Assembly: GCF_027942865.1 (NCBI RefSeq)
Contig: NC_134524.1
Location: 8,233,536-8,297,535 of the forward strand
Direction: 5' to 3'
Origin: Odontesthes bonariensis
Lineage: Eukaryota > Chordata > Actinopteri > Atheriniformes > Atherinopsidae
Length of the DNA stretch: 64,000 nt
Below the pieces are notes generated by a model. The model had not been told where the DNA came from. It searched no databases and saw only the letters and a list, made by a program, of their open reading frames with translations. Made by a program: the position numbers and the translations under genes. Below, piece by piece: positions 1 to 11,160 of this stretch; position 1 is the stretch's first letter; every line of letters starts with the position of its first letter.

Positions 1-410
1 ATTTTATTTTATATTCACTAAGTGTTTTATATAATCACCCATATTCAATGCATCTCCTGTTTGTTTAAAGGTTCATGTCTAAGATCATATCATTGTAATA
101 AACAGCTCATATATCTATATATATGTTATAATCACAGATTGTGTCGTATGCTTTCTTTACGTAATGTCTGTCCAACCAAACGAGAACTTCACGAAAGTAG
201 CGAGATATGAGACTGAATATTAATTGAATATTAATTTAACACCAGGATCGTAAGATTTCGAACAGTTTTCCGACCGGACTGTGACTTAAAATTAAGTCAA
301 AACCTAGGTTGGTGGTGCCCCTAAATTCGAGGTAAGGTTTATTTGAGACTGTAAGAACATCTCATAAATCCTTATATTTAATAGGTATATAAATACCCGG
401 TAACGCTACA
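1..410. other. Unique left flank of the tandem array
   Basis: AT-rich sequence with no homologue in the downstream units. Similarity to the other units begins at the attgagtcgc motif at 411. I see no gene, RNA or clear repeat here. Confidence 0.6.
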
Positions 411-1020
411 ATTGAGTCGCACTTTTCCTCACACAAAAGGGGCTAAATCTCTACAAATAACATTAAATACCTTCATCTTGGCATTATGTGTCAAATATAT
501 CCAGCAACTAAATGCCTGTTCAAAAAAACAACTTAAAAGAAACATGGTGACTGAATTACAGTTTTTGTGGATGCAAAAGTCCCACTACAACTAAGCCAAA
601 TAACTTCACAAAGGTATGAAATTATTGCACAAACTTGTAGCTCCCGGTGCAAAGTACAGGCTTAATGATCCTCGCTGCAGGAGACAGCTGGTTCCTGATT
701 GGCTACTCAGCTCCTGCAGCTGTTCAGGGTCAGAACATTTAACAGTAACAAAATGATAAACATATGACAGAGAGTACAGAACAAGTTCAAGCATTGCACT
801 ATTGTTCCTCTGTTTTATGACACGTTTTTCTATTTCAATACAGTTCCAATCTGTTACTCAAATGTGTGTGTTGACTCAAGCAGGTAAACATTAAGGGGAA
901 ACTTGAATACAACATATAAACATCTTTTAAACAAAGGTAGATTTGGTGGCCACACACATGTGAAATGTAAATATTAAGTGTCTCAGAATTGCTTTTATGC
1001 TAAATGTATGTTAATGTGTA

Positions 1021-1024
1021 GCCT

Positions 1025-1069
<45 letters not shown>

Positions 1070-1080
1070 CGTATATATAT
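1021..1080. repeat. CA/TA microsatellite
   Basis: Alternating acacac then tatata tract. The same tract, with different lengths, lies before the hAT element at about 14800, 29200 and 40180. The hAT target site (ATATTTAC) lies at its edge. Confidence 0.8.
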
Positions 1081-1084
1081 TTAC

Positions 1085-1985
1085 TAGGGCTGGGCAACGA
1101 TTAAAATTTGTAATCTAATTACTCACATGATTTCCCTGATTAATCACAATTAATCGCATTTGTACGCATTTGTTGTGCGAACACACTTTTAACATCAGCA
1201 TCTTTCTGTAGTTTTTATGTAGAAGCCTCGCTCCACTGTCTGTTTCCTTGAATGACTTGCTGCTATCAGTTGTGTGTTTTGCCTTTAAGTGATATTTTAG
1301 ACTGGAACTACTACGCTGAGAAGACAATTCAACTTGGCAGTGTTTACAGATGACTTTGGTTCTGTCGACTCCGCCGTCTGGAAGAACTTTAAAATGAAAA
1401 TGACAGAGTAAAAGTTCCGTACCCTTCTCCATGTTTGGTGGATCCGCCGATTACTTTCTTTTCCGGTTCCACAGCAGACGGCAACTTTTACAAAATAAAA
1501 GCCTGTGAGCAACAGACTTTTACAATAATAAAATAAATAATAAAAACATCGTTAATGCGCGATAAAATATTTGCCGGCGTTAAATAATTAACGAGTTAAC
1601 GCGATAATAACGAGTTAAAGCTATGGTAGGTAATCCTAGAGAGCTAGCAAGAGAGCTAGCAAGATTCGAAAGTGTCCCCTCCTCTAAGCTCCACCCCCCC
1701 CTCCCCATTCCGTAGGGAGCCGGCAGAGGGGGGCGTAGGCAGAAAGCAGAGGCATCTGATTGGTTTTTGTAGGCGCTCCATTCCGAGATCAGCGGGACGC
1801 TGATCTCGGATTGGTCAGCTTTTTCTCAGTCCTGCAGCTGCCACAGAGGTCTGATTATTTTCGTCCCTTTTTCTAAATACATCTTGTATAGATTTCTCTC
1901 AGGACAGACGGACCATTTCACCCAGTATTACAAAATGTGTTTCTGAACAGGATTACCAACCATGCCTTTAACTCGCCCAGCCCTA
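1085..1985 (-). mobile_element. hAT DNA transposon relic with BED zinc finger (unit 1)
   Basis: Ends are TAGGGCTGGG and CCCAGCCCTA, flanked by the 8-bp target duplication ATATTTAC (1077-1084 and 1986-1993), which is diagnostic of hAT. On the minus strand a short open frame (from about 1432 down) begins MEKGTELL and contains CKHC and HLKAKH, a Cx2C...Hx4H BED-type zinc finger as found at the N-terminus of hAT transposases. The catalytic domain is absent. All four units share the same target site, so the insertion predates the duplications. In this copy a second element is nested at 1619-1967. Confidence 0.85.
1619..1967. mobile_element. TTAA-flanked MITE nested in the hAT relic
   Basis: 349 bp with imperfect terminal inverted repeats: the left end AGCTATGGTAGGTAATCCT pairs with the right end over about 16 of 19 positions. 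It is flanked by TTAA at 1615-1618 and 1968-1971. The empty site (cgagTTAActcg) is visible in the hAT copy of unit 3. TTAA targeting fits piggyBac- or Kolobok-type elements. No coding capacity. It occurs only in unit 1, so it inserted after duplication. Confidence 0.85.
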
Positions 1986-2448
1986 ATATTTACATGTACA
2001 CATTCTGCACTCATATTCAAATATATTCTTGGTACATAATTTTGTTGGGCTTACTTCCAGCCTCTTTCTCTATGGAGCTAAATCAGTTTCAATATTCACA
2101 AATGCGCAGGATAAGATTCACAAATGTATTTCTGATGCACACACAAATATAACTTGATTTACAAGCTGCTTCTGGTCTGTGGACTTTGCTGCATTTGTGT
2201 GTGAATTTTGAGACTCCCCTGACTTGCTTCAACCCACAAATGTCTTTTTTTTTTTAACACGGAATGATCTGCAACCAATCAGATATCTGCCTTTTTTCAG
2301 CCAATCATAAGAACGCACCCAACGTGTGAGAGTGGTGTAAAAAGAGAGTGGCAACACTCCCATAGACTTCTATAGAAAGAAAGGAATGCGGAAGTTACGT
2401 GGGTCACGGAGACGCCAGAGTTCCAAACAAGAGATGCAGCTCTGTTAA

Positions 2449-3199
2449 AGGGATAGTTCGCCTCTTTTGACATGAAGCTGTATGACATCCCACATTAGCA
2501 ATATCATTTATGAACATTGACTTACCCCCTGCTGCGTCCTGTGAGCCGAGTTCCAGCTGAGTTTTGGAGTCCACGAAGCTAGTCCGGCTAGTTGGCTGGG
2601 GCTTAAAAAATAAAACGTTTTGCTTCTCAAAAAAATATGCGTTCAAAAGAGTAATACATTTGCATCACAAAAATCGTTCTGATGAAAAAGTCAGACCTCA
2701 CTTCGCTTGGCGCTATTTTTGCCTCCCTTGATATCAATGCGTCCAATGTAAAACTGTGCAGACTGAGCACTCCCTAGCCACCTAGCAATAGCTGCACCTG
2801 TTACGGTGTTTGCTGCTCAGAAGCAGGGGAGTGCTCAGTATGCTCTTCATGGTTCATGCTCGCACTATTTTCTTAGCGGTGGCGGAGTAATATCAACGAA
2901 CATCCAGTACAAAATGTCAAATAAAACACGATAGAAGCAACGAAATTTGATATGGATTACCAGTGCACACCAGTAACCACTCCGGTGAGTTGATTATTTT
3001 GAAAACGGATGTTTATGGTACTTTTACGGACCTTTCTGGACATTCACATGACTTGCCATTCTGAAACAGGTTGAGATGAATCAAAATTAGGCAAATACCG
3101 GAGACAGCAGTAAACATCAAAAAAGCGGTGAGGGGGGTTCTAAAACATTGCAGACGACTCATAAAAGAGGCTTAATGTTGAAAATACCGCAGTTCTCCT
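2449..3199. mobile_element. Second TTAA-flanked non-autonomous DNA element
   Basis: Starts AGGGATAGTTC after TTAA (2445-2448) and ends GCAGTTCTCCT before TTAA (3200-3203). The ends are only partly complementary. It sits in a block (about 2331-4060) found only in unit 1. No convincing coding sequence. Bases 2331-2448 and 3204-3534 around it also lack counterparts in the other units and look like parts of an older inserted element that I cannot classify. Confidence 0.6.
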
Positions 3200-3534
3200 T
3201 TAAATACAGTTTCAGTATAACGCTGTGCTTTGTGTAACAAACCTACCTTGGGCTCAATCCTCGTGTACTGGCACTGCGCCTACATCACAGCCCATATTTA
3301 CGTGCTGAGGAGAGCCCTGCCAACCAGTGAGCATCCATGATACACGAATAAAGGTAAATATGATTGGCAGTCACTGTGGAAGTGGAATCAACAGCCAACC
3401 CGTTACATAAGGACATTATTAGCGATCTACGAGTGGGCTGTCAAAGCTAGCATCATCTGTTTACATTGGCAAACGCTGCGCAAACTACTTCCGGCAGAAA
3501 TTAAGTGCATTTGTGGAGGGTAATGGCGCCGCCC

Positions 3535-4036
3535 TAGCCTGGATGCCAGCCGAACTTAGCCCCGCCCTTAAAAGTTTTGGTCGGGAAGTTCGGTCTGGCT
3601 CTGCTCAGTTGGGAAATCATTATGCCCGACCAAGAATCGGTCGACCCAATCAGATTGCCAGGGCGGGCTTTATACGATGATGAACAGATGATCAACAGGG
3701 ACATTATCGACTACGTCACTAAAGAGCGCTTGGTTTGACTTCGTTTGAAACAAACATGGCTGCCGCTGGAGAGCTAGGGTGTGTAGATTCTGCCATCGAG
3801 TCTGTTCTACAGGATCTCCACATTGCATTCGTTTTGAAAGACGAACAGAGGAACGCGATAAAGGCTTTTATCGATACACATACTACGTTGCTCTGATTGG
3901 TTGTAGGTCTATCCAATTGAGCGAAGAGGCATTTTTTCTCCTGGTTCGGTTGAAACACGCCCCATACTCAAATCTCTATTGAGCGGTATCAGACTCACAT
4001 TCTGACTAGAATCGTGGGTATGACGTAGTCAGGCTA
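3535..4036 (+). mobile_element. 502-bp non-autonomous element with helicase-like 5' coding start
   Basis: Ends TAGCCTG and CAGGCTA, flanked by the 9-bp duplication GCGCCGCCC (3526-3534 and 4037-4045). From 3756 a short plus-strand frame starts MAAAGELG and includes LKDEQRNAIKAF, which resembles the Q-motif region of RecQ-like helicases. The frame ends after about 46 codons, before any ATP-binding motif. I read it as a deletion derivative of a larger helicase-bearing element. Family assignment is uncertain. Confidence 0.6.
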
Positions 4037-4103
4037 GCGCCGCCCAGGGTTTGTCGCGTAAAGTTGTCTATATAACGTAGCCTGCGTGCCTTTCGCTGCG
4101 CAT

Positions 4104-5161
4104 TCAGTGTTACCAGATTGGGCGGCCCAATTGGGCGTCTTTTGACTGCCTCCGGCGGGCAGAAAATGCCTTCGGCGGGCGAATGCAATTTGGGCTGCTT
4201 TCAACACGTTTGGGCGGGGATTTTTGTTCTCACAACAGTTATGCATTTTATTCAGTGAATAAAAAGGTTAATGTTAAAAGTGAATAAACAAATCAAATTG
4301 TGTTCCTATCAATCCATACAGTGTAGGCCTATGTACACAGCAGGCGGCATATATGCCATAGCTGGTTGAACAGAGCCATATAGTGGTTGAGTACAGGTGT
4401 CGTGCCAAAAAGTGATTGTCTGCCAGAATCTGATTTGCCGCCGCGGGAGCGCGCACAGCAGCCCGTTGAGTGGTAGCGCAAAACCGTCTGCTTTTCTCTG
4501 GATTAAGCGATCATACTATGCAGATACACACAACTGCATTATAATGTAGACCTAATTATAGCTTCGAAAGTTTGACGTTTATCACGTAAAGACAATTACG
4601 TGATAAACATGTATCTATGCTCGGTATATCTGATGACTTTGTAGAGCCCTGTCTTTGGAAATTAGACTGTAATGAATATGATTTAGGCTGTTGGTGGATT
4701 TTCAATAAAGATATGATAACTTTTGCAACGATCCTCGTGACTGCATTGTTTTTTATCCGATCTGGGCCCTTCATAGTATTTGCTTCCCATGTTTGGATGC
4801 GTTTTGCAGTTATCAATCAGTTTTCACCTGCCAAAAACTGATTGAAGGCCAAATACAGTCCGGATCTCGCTTTTGCAATATTTGCACCGTGCCTTGGACG
4901 GATCTTGCGGGATAGGTGCAATCCATACTTTTAGGACGTCCTCCTGCAGTATACTGATATGAAAAAAAAAAAAAAAAACTTTGTAACACTGTGAATGATA
5001 CTTGTTATGTGGTTAATGAGTAATATGTTTCAGAATTTAATTATTACTCAAATATTAAATGTTTTCATGTGAAAAACGTTGTTGGTCGTTTTTTTGCTGA
5101 AGTGGGCGGGTTTTGGAACGTGATTGGGCGGAAATCGCTCAACCTAATCTGGCAACACTGA
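4104..5161 (-). mobile_element. DNA transposon relic with TCAGTGTTRCCAGATT ends
   Basis: The left end TCAGTGTTACCAGATT and the complement of the right end, TCAGTGTTGCCAGATT, match at 15 of 16 positions. The flanking 6-bp duplication is GCGCAT (4098-4103, 5162-5167), and the empty site is seen in the other units. A minus-strand fragment around 4950-4830 reads WIAPIPQDPSKARCKYC, a zinc-finger segment like those at the N-terminus of cut-and-paste transposases. Other reading frames are decayed. Present only in unit 1. Confidence 0.7.
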
Positions 5162-5794
5162 GCGCATTTTTCCTCTGCTTGTGTTGTGCGGTAATGAAAA
5201 ACATCTCATTTAACACGTTTGGCTACTTAATCCCGTTGTTATGAGAAGTTATTTAGTTATTAATCTTAATCGCTTTAATTGTGCAACGATCAATACAACC
5301 CAGAATCTTTATACGCATTTGTGAATCTTGAATCTGATTTAGCTCCATATTTTCTCTTCTTATACACATCTGTTGTGATATAAACAGAAGCGACTTTGTA
5401 ACGCCAGTCTCACACACATCAACCCCAAATTAAGCACAAACTGTGTTTGCACAGTCAACAGGAGGCCGCTGATGACTACTTACACTGGTTATGGTGACAG
5501 TAGAATAATTTAGAGCGGAGTTACTGAATATTTCCATAAGTGTTGCACTTTGTAGACGGTCCCTTGCCACTACCCTGTGCGCGTGGAGTCTCGTGTTATT
5601 TATCACACAAGAACATATTATTTACATAAAAGTGTGCATGTATTATTCAGCTCGTCGTTGTTTGAGAGAGGTGTGATTTGTTCTATGAGGACGCTTAATT
5701 TTAGAGGTATTGATTCGAAAACTGAGAATATGTGAATATCTGTCCAACTTTACTGAACCGGAAGTAAAGTTGGCGAGACGAGGAAGAGGGAGGA
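5162..5794 (+). other. Ubl1 upstream region shared by all units
   Basis: Gene-free sequence conserved in all units immediately upstream of the Ubl genes, with matching stretches before Ubl2 (about 15910-16550), Ubl3 and Ubl4. It presumably holds the core promoter. No TATA box stands out. The only regulatory motif I can name is the IRF-like site listed separately. Confidence 0.5.
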
Positions 5795-5806
5795 GAAAAT
5801 AGAAAC
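5795..5806 (+). promoter_or_regulatory. IRF/ISRE-like site upstream of Ubl1
   Basis: GAAAATAGAAAC, about 76 bp before the Ubl1 start codon. It contains the IRF core AANNGAAA but has one base too many for the full GAAANNGAAA element. The identical 12-mer lies before Ubl2 (16551-16562), Ubl3 (31084-31095) and Ubl4 (41893-41904). It may be a weakened ISRE compared with the perfect ones at RBR4, Ubl5 and USP. Confidence 0.4.
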
Positions 5807-5881
5807 GCGCATATTAAGTTCGGTTTCATAGTTCCATCTGCTCGACAAGAACAGCGCGGAGAAATCTGGAAAGAAGAGAAA

Positions 5882-7010
5882 ATGGTTGTCCAGGTCAAGG
5901 TGATTGGATTTAGGGATGAAAATATGACAATCAATCTGTGCAACAGCGAAGAGGAGTTGAAGACCATGACTGTGCTGCAGCTGAAGAAGAAGATAGTTGA
6001 ATATAATCCAACACTTCAGGAAGGTAAAATCTCTGAGTTTGTACACTGACGTGGTTAAAATAAACACTACAGAGTAGTTTTCAGTCAAATTTAATTATGG
6101 CTGTACACCAGTTCAGTTTATTTTCTTTAGTACAGCCGTTTAGAAGCTTTGATCGGTTTTGAAACGGGTGCTACGCCAAAAAGGAAATGAATGCCAGAAA
6201 TGGCTGCAGCGCGCGCACCGTCTTCTTTTTCGCGCAGTCTCTGAGGTATTTATTAAATAAAGAGTTGTCCTTGAATTTATGTTTAAATTTGTGGATTATT
6301 TACTGCTCACTGAATTTATATAGATCGTTATAAATGTATATGACGCTTAAGTTGCCTTCAATTAATGGGATGGGCATAAAGGGCTAGTTCACTGCATGCT
6401 GATCACATAAGCTTAGACCCTGTATTAAAATGACAATAGTTAGAAAGATCAAATCTGAACATTATCATTCTAAAGAGGGTATACATTCAATAATACCTTA
6501 TTTGGGATTTGTGAAAACTGAAATAAGGGCCATTTCACTGCTTTCTTTTACCAAATGTATGTGATCAGCATTCGAAAAATGCAGTGAAATGGCCCTTAAT
6601 GTCCAATTCTTTTAATTCGCGATTCAGCAGCTGTGAATCGGAAGACAACTTCAGAGTCCTATAAATGAAGCCACTTTAATCAGAGAGTTTTCCATTTACC
6701 AAAGCGAGACAACTGCTCCCAGCTTTTGGCTTTACAAATGTTTCTGCCATAAAATTGCTCGATTTAATTTAAGAGAGTTATATTGTACAGATTGCTAAAG
6801 ACCAACTGGTTATTTCCATCCACCAAAATAACCTTTAAACTAAACTTATGGGACATTATAGTTGTTTTATGCCAGCCAAAAGGTGATTGCAGCATTTCCT
6901 TGTTGTCTTTTCCTTTTTGAAATAAACATTGGGGTCACATATGACCCAGACACATAGAAAATGATACTTCTCAGGAAGGAAAGTATCTATTATTATAATT
7001 ATTATTATTA

Positions 7011-7054
<44 letters not shown>

Positions 7055-7101
7055 GTTATCCATCCATTATCTATACCGCTGAATCCGTCGGTCGGGTCGT
7101 G

Positions 7102-7133
<32 letters not shown>

Positions 7134-8486
7134 TTATCATTGAATTTGTAGAAAAAGTCTCAAACACCAAAGCTTGGGGCAGAAGGCACGTCTTGGTGAA
7201 GTGGAAAGCTCTATTATAAGAACTGACATCACAATATTGAAATGGCTTAATTTATAATGATGTGTGAGCAGTTGATAATTGACAAACATTACCATAAATT
7301 CAAAGGATACCCTTTATTTAATAAGTTATGAACACATCCTCCATGTTAATTTCACTGTACTCTCTACACACAAACTGGCAGAAGGCAAAACAAACATGGA
7401 GCCAAAACGCTGAGAGGAACAGCCCTAATCCACAGAAACTGAGTGAAACGAGCTTTAACAGGCAGCATACACTCCCTCATGTTTCAATGATCACTTTCTG
7501 ACAGATCATCACTTTTTGGCACAGCACCTAATTGGTATGTAGGCCTGTCATCAATAGTGAGATTAAAAGATATTCACTCTACTAATTTGTCAGTATTTTT
7601 CTTTAAACTGCTTCATAACTGGTGGATTTTTACTTGTTTTCCTTCTGCTTGGATTGTTTTTGCAGTATTATTAAAAGAAACTGGGGACAACGGCAGTGCA
7701 GGTAAACTATTTATGATATTTTCTGTCTTTTTTTATAAAACAAAGAAAAGGAGATTTAAATATTTTCACTTGATGCCAAGTACACAATTCGAAACCAATC
7801 GCATCTGAATTCTTGACGAATGAAAGAAAACTATAAAACTTTAGATAATTAAAATGTAGATGCAAGACATACAAATGTCCAAATGTGATCCGTCACAATG
7901 GTTGAAATGTTATTTGTTCAGCTAAGGGATTAGTTTAGTCAGTTTTATTGATGTGTAGTTCCCGTGTCAGCAACCTTTCATTAACGAATTATTGAAAGTG
8001 AAGTATATGAATTTATAATGATCTTTTTTACTTTAATGGTCATCTGAAGAAGCCAAACTTTATGTGACTCTAAGTTCGGGCAGTAGCAGGTCGAACTACT
8101 TCTTTCACTTTTTTAGAGTTCTAGATGATAGATTAAATAATAATAATAATTATTATTATTATTTGATTACCCTGGAGAAATGCTCAGCCTTGCCCTTGGA
8201 TGGCTGTCAGAAGCTGGTTTTAACCTGTTTTTGTGTGTGTGTGTGTGTGTGTGTGTGCATTTTAGAGCTCTTAATATTTTTCCCTGAAACAAAGTGGTTA
8301 AGCAGTGACTCTGCTCTGCTGACTCACTATGGAATCCAACACAAATCCATCATACGGTTGGTTCTGACATTGAGTGGCGGAGGATGTTCTCCGGGAGAGA
8401 GCGGTGATGGGATGGGTGACAAGGACGGTGAAACCCGAAGAAGTCAGGAGAAACTTGCTAACTTTCAAAAATGCAACCTACAATAA
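5882..8486 (+). CDS. Ubl1: ubiquitin-like modifier with C-terminal tail (A type)
   Basis: Three coding exons: 5882-6023, 7666-7701, 8266-8486 (399 nt, 132 aa), all with GT/AG junctions in phase 1. Exon 1 begins MVVQVKVIGF, followed by TMTVLQLKKKIVE, aligning with the first beta hairpin and helix of ubiquitin. The 36-nt exon 2 inserts 12 residues before strand 3. Exon 3 gives ELLIFFPETKWL, then LTHYGIQHKSIIRLVLTLSGGG, matching ubiquitin's LIFAGKQL...LHLVLRLRGG. A 33-residue tail follows the glycines (residues 97-99) and would have to be cut off to expose them. Likely role: conjugated modifier. It faces RBR1 convergently. Polyadenylation signal at 8954-8959. Compared with Ubl2/4, exon 3 lacks the EGK turn and has a neutral C-terminus. 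Confidence 0.8.
6365..6616. mobile_element. Palindromic MITE in Ubl1 intron 1
   Basis: Left arm gggcataaagggctagttcac and right arm gcagtgaaatggcccttaat form an inverted repeat enclosing about 190 bp. Counterparts lie at about 17109-17356 (unit 2), 31654-32041 (unit 3, enlarged by nested sequence) and 42451-42700 (unit 4). The same family lies in RBR intron 2. No coding capacity. Confidence 0.7.
6984..7133. repeat. ATT microsatellite in Ubl1 intron 1
   Basis: Two long runs of ATT (about 6984-7054 and 7105-7133) separated by a short unique stretch. Single runs lie at the equivalent place in unit 2 (17720-17768), unit 3 (32571-32622) and unit 4 (43063-43124). Length differences between copies show that it is unstable. 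Confidence 0.9.
8231..8258 (+). repeat. TG microsatellite before Ubl1 exon 3
   Basis: A TG run just before the catttt-ag acceptor of exon 3. It is shorter in units 2-4 (for example 33719-33731). It overlaps the polypyrimidine/branch region and could affect splicing strength. Confidence 0.75.
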
Positions 8487-9265
8487 CCTTTTTTTGGCCG
8501 TATGCATCATTTCTGTTGGTCGAAGGTTTGTCACCTTGTGATGCACTAACCGTAACCACCACGTCCTCACTGAGCGTGCATCAAGCCTCCTTCCCAGGAC
8601 TTTCAACCCCACAGCAAAACAAGTCACCTGGAGATTTAGCACCACTTGTCATGACAATTTTTAAGTTTCTACAAGAGAAAATGTGCCTTTTTGTTTAAAG
8701 TTTTTGTGGTTTACTCTGGCCATAAAGCCTTTTTATTTGGGTTCATTGAATATTACGAGACAATCATGTATTAATATGAATGTATTGTGTATGTTTGTGT
8801 TGTTAATCTCTACTCATAACATTTTCTGCAACACTTACAGTATGTACACATGCTCTCTGCCATATTATTGTTCTGTGTTATTTTGCTATGCAGGTATAAG
8901 ATTTTTAATGTCACATTTTACGTGGATAAGTGTTGCAGTTTCATACACATTTGAATAAAGATTAACCACAGAATAATGTAACTTGTAAATTTATCTACAC
9001 AACAAGAAATACGCTCACATAGATTAAACTGTTCACAGCTTCACATACAGATACGAAAGGTTTCACAGTCTTTACTGAGTTCCCTTATATTCACCAGTGT
9101 TTGTGTGTTAATGAGAGCTTTCCAGTGGTTCACATCGAGGTGTCTCGATTGTTTGCGTGAAAGGTCTTCGGTGTTGTAATGCCCCTTATTGGGGCCCTCA
9201 TGCCATCATGCACTTACTCGGATCAGACATCAAACAGACTTTCTGTTGAAAAGGATTTTTTTATT
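8487..9265. terminator. Convergent 3' ends of Ubl1 and RBR1
   Basis: Plus-strand AATAAA at 8954-8959 serves Ubl1. Minus-strand AATAAA (tttatt at 9260-9265) serves RBR1, whose stop is at 9473. The two transcripts end about 300 bp apart, tail to tail. Equivalent plus-strand signals: 23377-23382, 34404-34409 and 48481-48486. An equivalent minus-strand signal lies at 34710-34715. Confidence 0.65.
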
Positions 9266-9472
9266 AACTAGAACTGAGAAGAGATCAATCAGGAGTAAAG
9301 AAACATAAAACACATCTTCAGTGATATAGTTAGCATCATTAAGGAACACAGGCGATAATGATCGATGCTGTTAAGGAACATGGAAAGATAGGTCTGCAAC
9401 ATTTGTAGCTTCTGAGAATCTTACTTTAAAATTTAAAGGGAAAGAGAACCGTTGTGAGCAGCTGGTGCGTAT

Positions 9473-10639
9473 TTATCTTCTGTGCCATATGGGTATGGAG
9501 GTTTGTCTGGGAGCCACACCATCGCTGCAGGGGATGAAGTAGGAGCTCGTCCTCAGGCACTCAGGAGTGAGCTTCAGGCACACGAAGCAGAACTCCACCT
9601 GGCAGCGAGGACAGATGATGTTCTTGCAGCCCGTCTTGTCGTGCTCCACCTTGTAACCGCAGGTGGGACAGGCCCGGATAGAGGGACAGTCGGAGACCCC
9701 CTGCACCTGAGTGAGGGCGCTGGTCTTGCAGGTCCTGAGGAGTTCAAGGTCTTGGTTGACGCAGCCATCGTTGTCGCAGCGATCAGAGCGTGGAGCCGTA
9801 CCTTTCCACGGCTTCAAACACTGCCAGCAGAACTGGTACAGTTTCTTCTTGTCTGCCGTGCACACCGTGCACTGAACACTGAGGTTAGTCAGGTCCTCTC
9901 TTTCAACGTGAGATTTGCAACCAGGACACTATCACAAAACAAGCAAACAAACAAAACAAAGTTAAGCCCGGGGCGGTCGGTGGCGTAGTGGGTTGAGCAG
10001 GCGCCCCATGTACAGAGGCTACAGTCCTCGCTGCAGCTGGCCCCGGTTTGAGTCCCACATCGGACGGCCCTTTGCTGCATGTCATTCCCCTCTCTCTGTC
10101 CCTGCTTCCTGTCTCTCTTCAAATATCCTGTCCATTAAAGGCATAAAAATCCCCCCCCCAAAAAAATTTAAAAAGAAAAGTTAATTCTCCAGGAAATCTG
10201 CTCCTTTTTATTTGATTTTTTTCTTTATTTGATAAGATTCTAACAGTACTGCAGTAAATGCAGCACGGGTGCAGGACCTGGTGCCAGTTTTCCAGCGCTA
10301 AATGACTGCACTTACATTTTTACTCTCATCCAGGACTGTTTGTTCACAGTTTGTGTCACAGTGATAAAACAGCTGCCATATAAGGTGGCAGCCTGATCAT
10401 CGGGATTAATAAAAGGACGAAAACAGCCATCAAACCAATGATTAATGATCAAGCGGGACACTTACGGTTTTAAAGTCGCAGTACTCAGTGGCAGCCAGGC
10501 GGGCGATTTTCTGTTCAAAGTCGTGCATTTCTTCAGCTGTCAGCACCGCCAGCCGACGCACCTCTGCATAAGACCACACAGCTCCACACAGTTGCACGGT
10601 GCCTTCCTTTAAAGCGGGGCACTTGAATTTGTATCGGCC
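9473..10639 (-). pseudogene. RBR1: 5'-truncated RBR-type E3 ubiquitin ligase
   Basis: Two open exons on the minus strand: 10639-10466 (58 codons, GRYKFKCPALKEG...EYCDFKT) and 9928-9473 (151 codons, CPGCKSHVERE... to IWHRR and stop). Joining them gives C-x4-C (CDFKTC), the normal start of an IBR domain. RING2 follows with ACPTC, the putative catalytic Cys in DKTGC, CPRC and FCFVC. The RING1 half and N-terminus, encoded by two further exons in RBR4, are not found upstream; similarity to RBR4 stops inside intron 2. Both exons are open, so a truncated product from another promoter is possible. An IBR cysteine-rich loop reads NLSVQC here against NLCVQC in RBR2 and RBR4. Confidence 0.7.
9966..10176 (+). 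mobile_element. tRNA-derived SINE in RBR1 last intron
   Basis: Has a Pol III A-box-like TGGCGTAGTGG and a B box (GGTTTGAGTCC here, GGTTCGAGTCC in the other units), a body ending ttaaaggcataaaaatcc, an A-rich tail and target duplication AAAGTTAA. Orthologous copies: 24381-24561 (5' part missing), 35395-35608 and 49485-49698. The insertion predates the array. Not a functional tRNA gene: no acceptor stem and no intact cloverleaf. Confidence 0.8.
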
Positions 10640-11160
10640 CTGAAAATTTAAGATGACATTGCCATTATATTGCCAGTTAAAGATAAAATGGAACTGGTTG
10701 GAGATACTGAGCACCTGTTACAGGTAGATAACAGTGAAACTGAATCAAAACAGGTCCCATAAAGCTGAGGGGCCTTTTTGCTTTGTGATATGATACATAT
10801 CTATATAGATATAGGTATCTTACAGTAAAATATAAAATACATGCCCACCTTAAAACGACCTAATGAAAATCTTTTAACTTTGTTGTTCACAGTAAGAGGA
10901 ATTTGACAGAAAGATAAACTGATTTATCTGTATAATATGGGCTTTCGGGTGCCATTAAAATAATTGATGCCCTCAAAGCAGAGGAAGGCTGTGAAAATCT
11001 AGAAAAGCATTTCTGGGTGGCAGTTAACAGGGACAGTGGATGCCAGTTTGAGGGCTAGAAAACCAAGATAACTCTCAAATTTCTAGAAATTAAAGGCCTC
11101 CATTGATCGTAAAAACACCCTCAGGAAGACGACGCTGAAGTTGGCCTCCGATTCGCAAAT

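Noticed and set aside
606-794. 62-codon minus-strand frame starting MLELVLYS, found in every unit
   Set aside because: No family, no splice sites; conservation is explained by recent duplication.
9482-9988. 168-codon plus-strand open frame (also at 23905, 34932 and 49001)
   Set aside because: Antisense shadow of the RBR last exon, in which GC-rich cysteine codons keep the other strand open.
10007-10070. Possible tRNA gene with A and B boxes
   Set aside because: The boxes belong to a SINE with an A-rich tail and target duplication; no acceptor stem.
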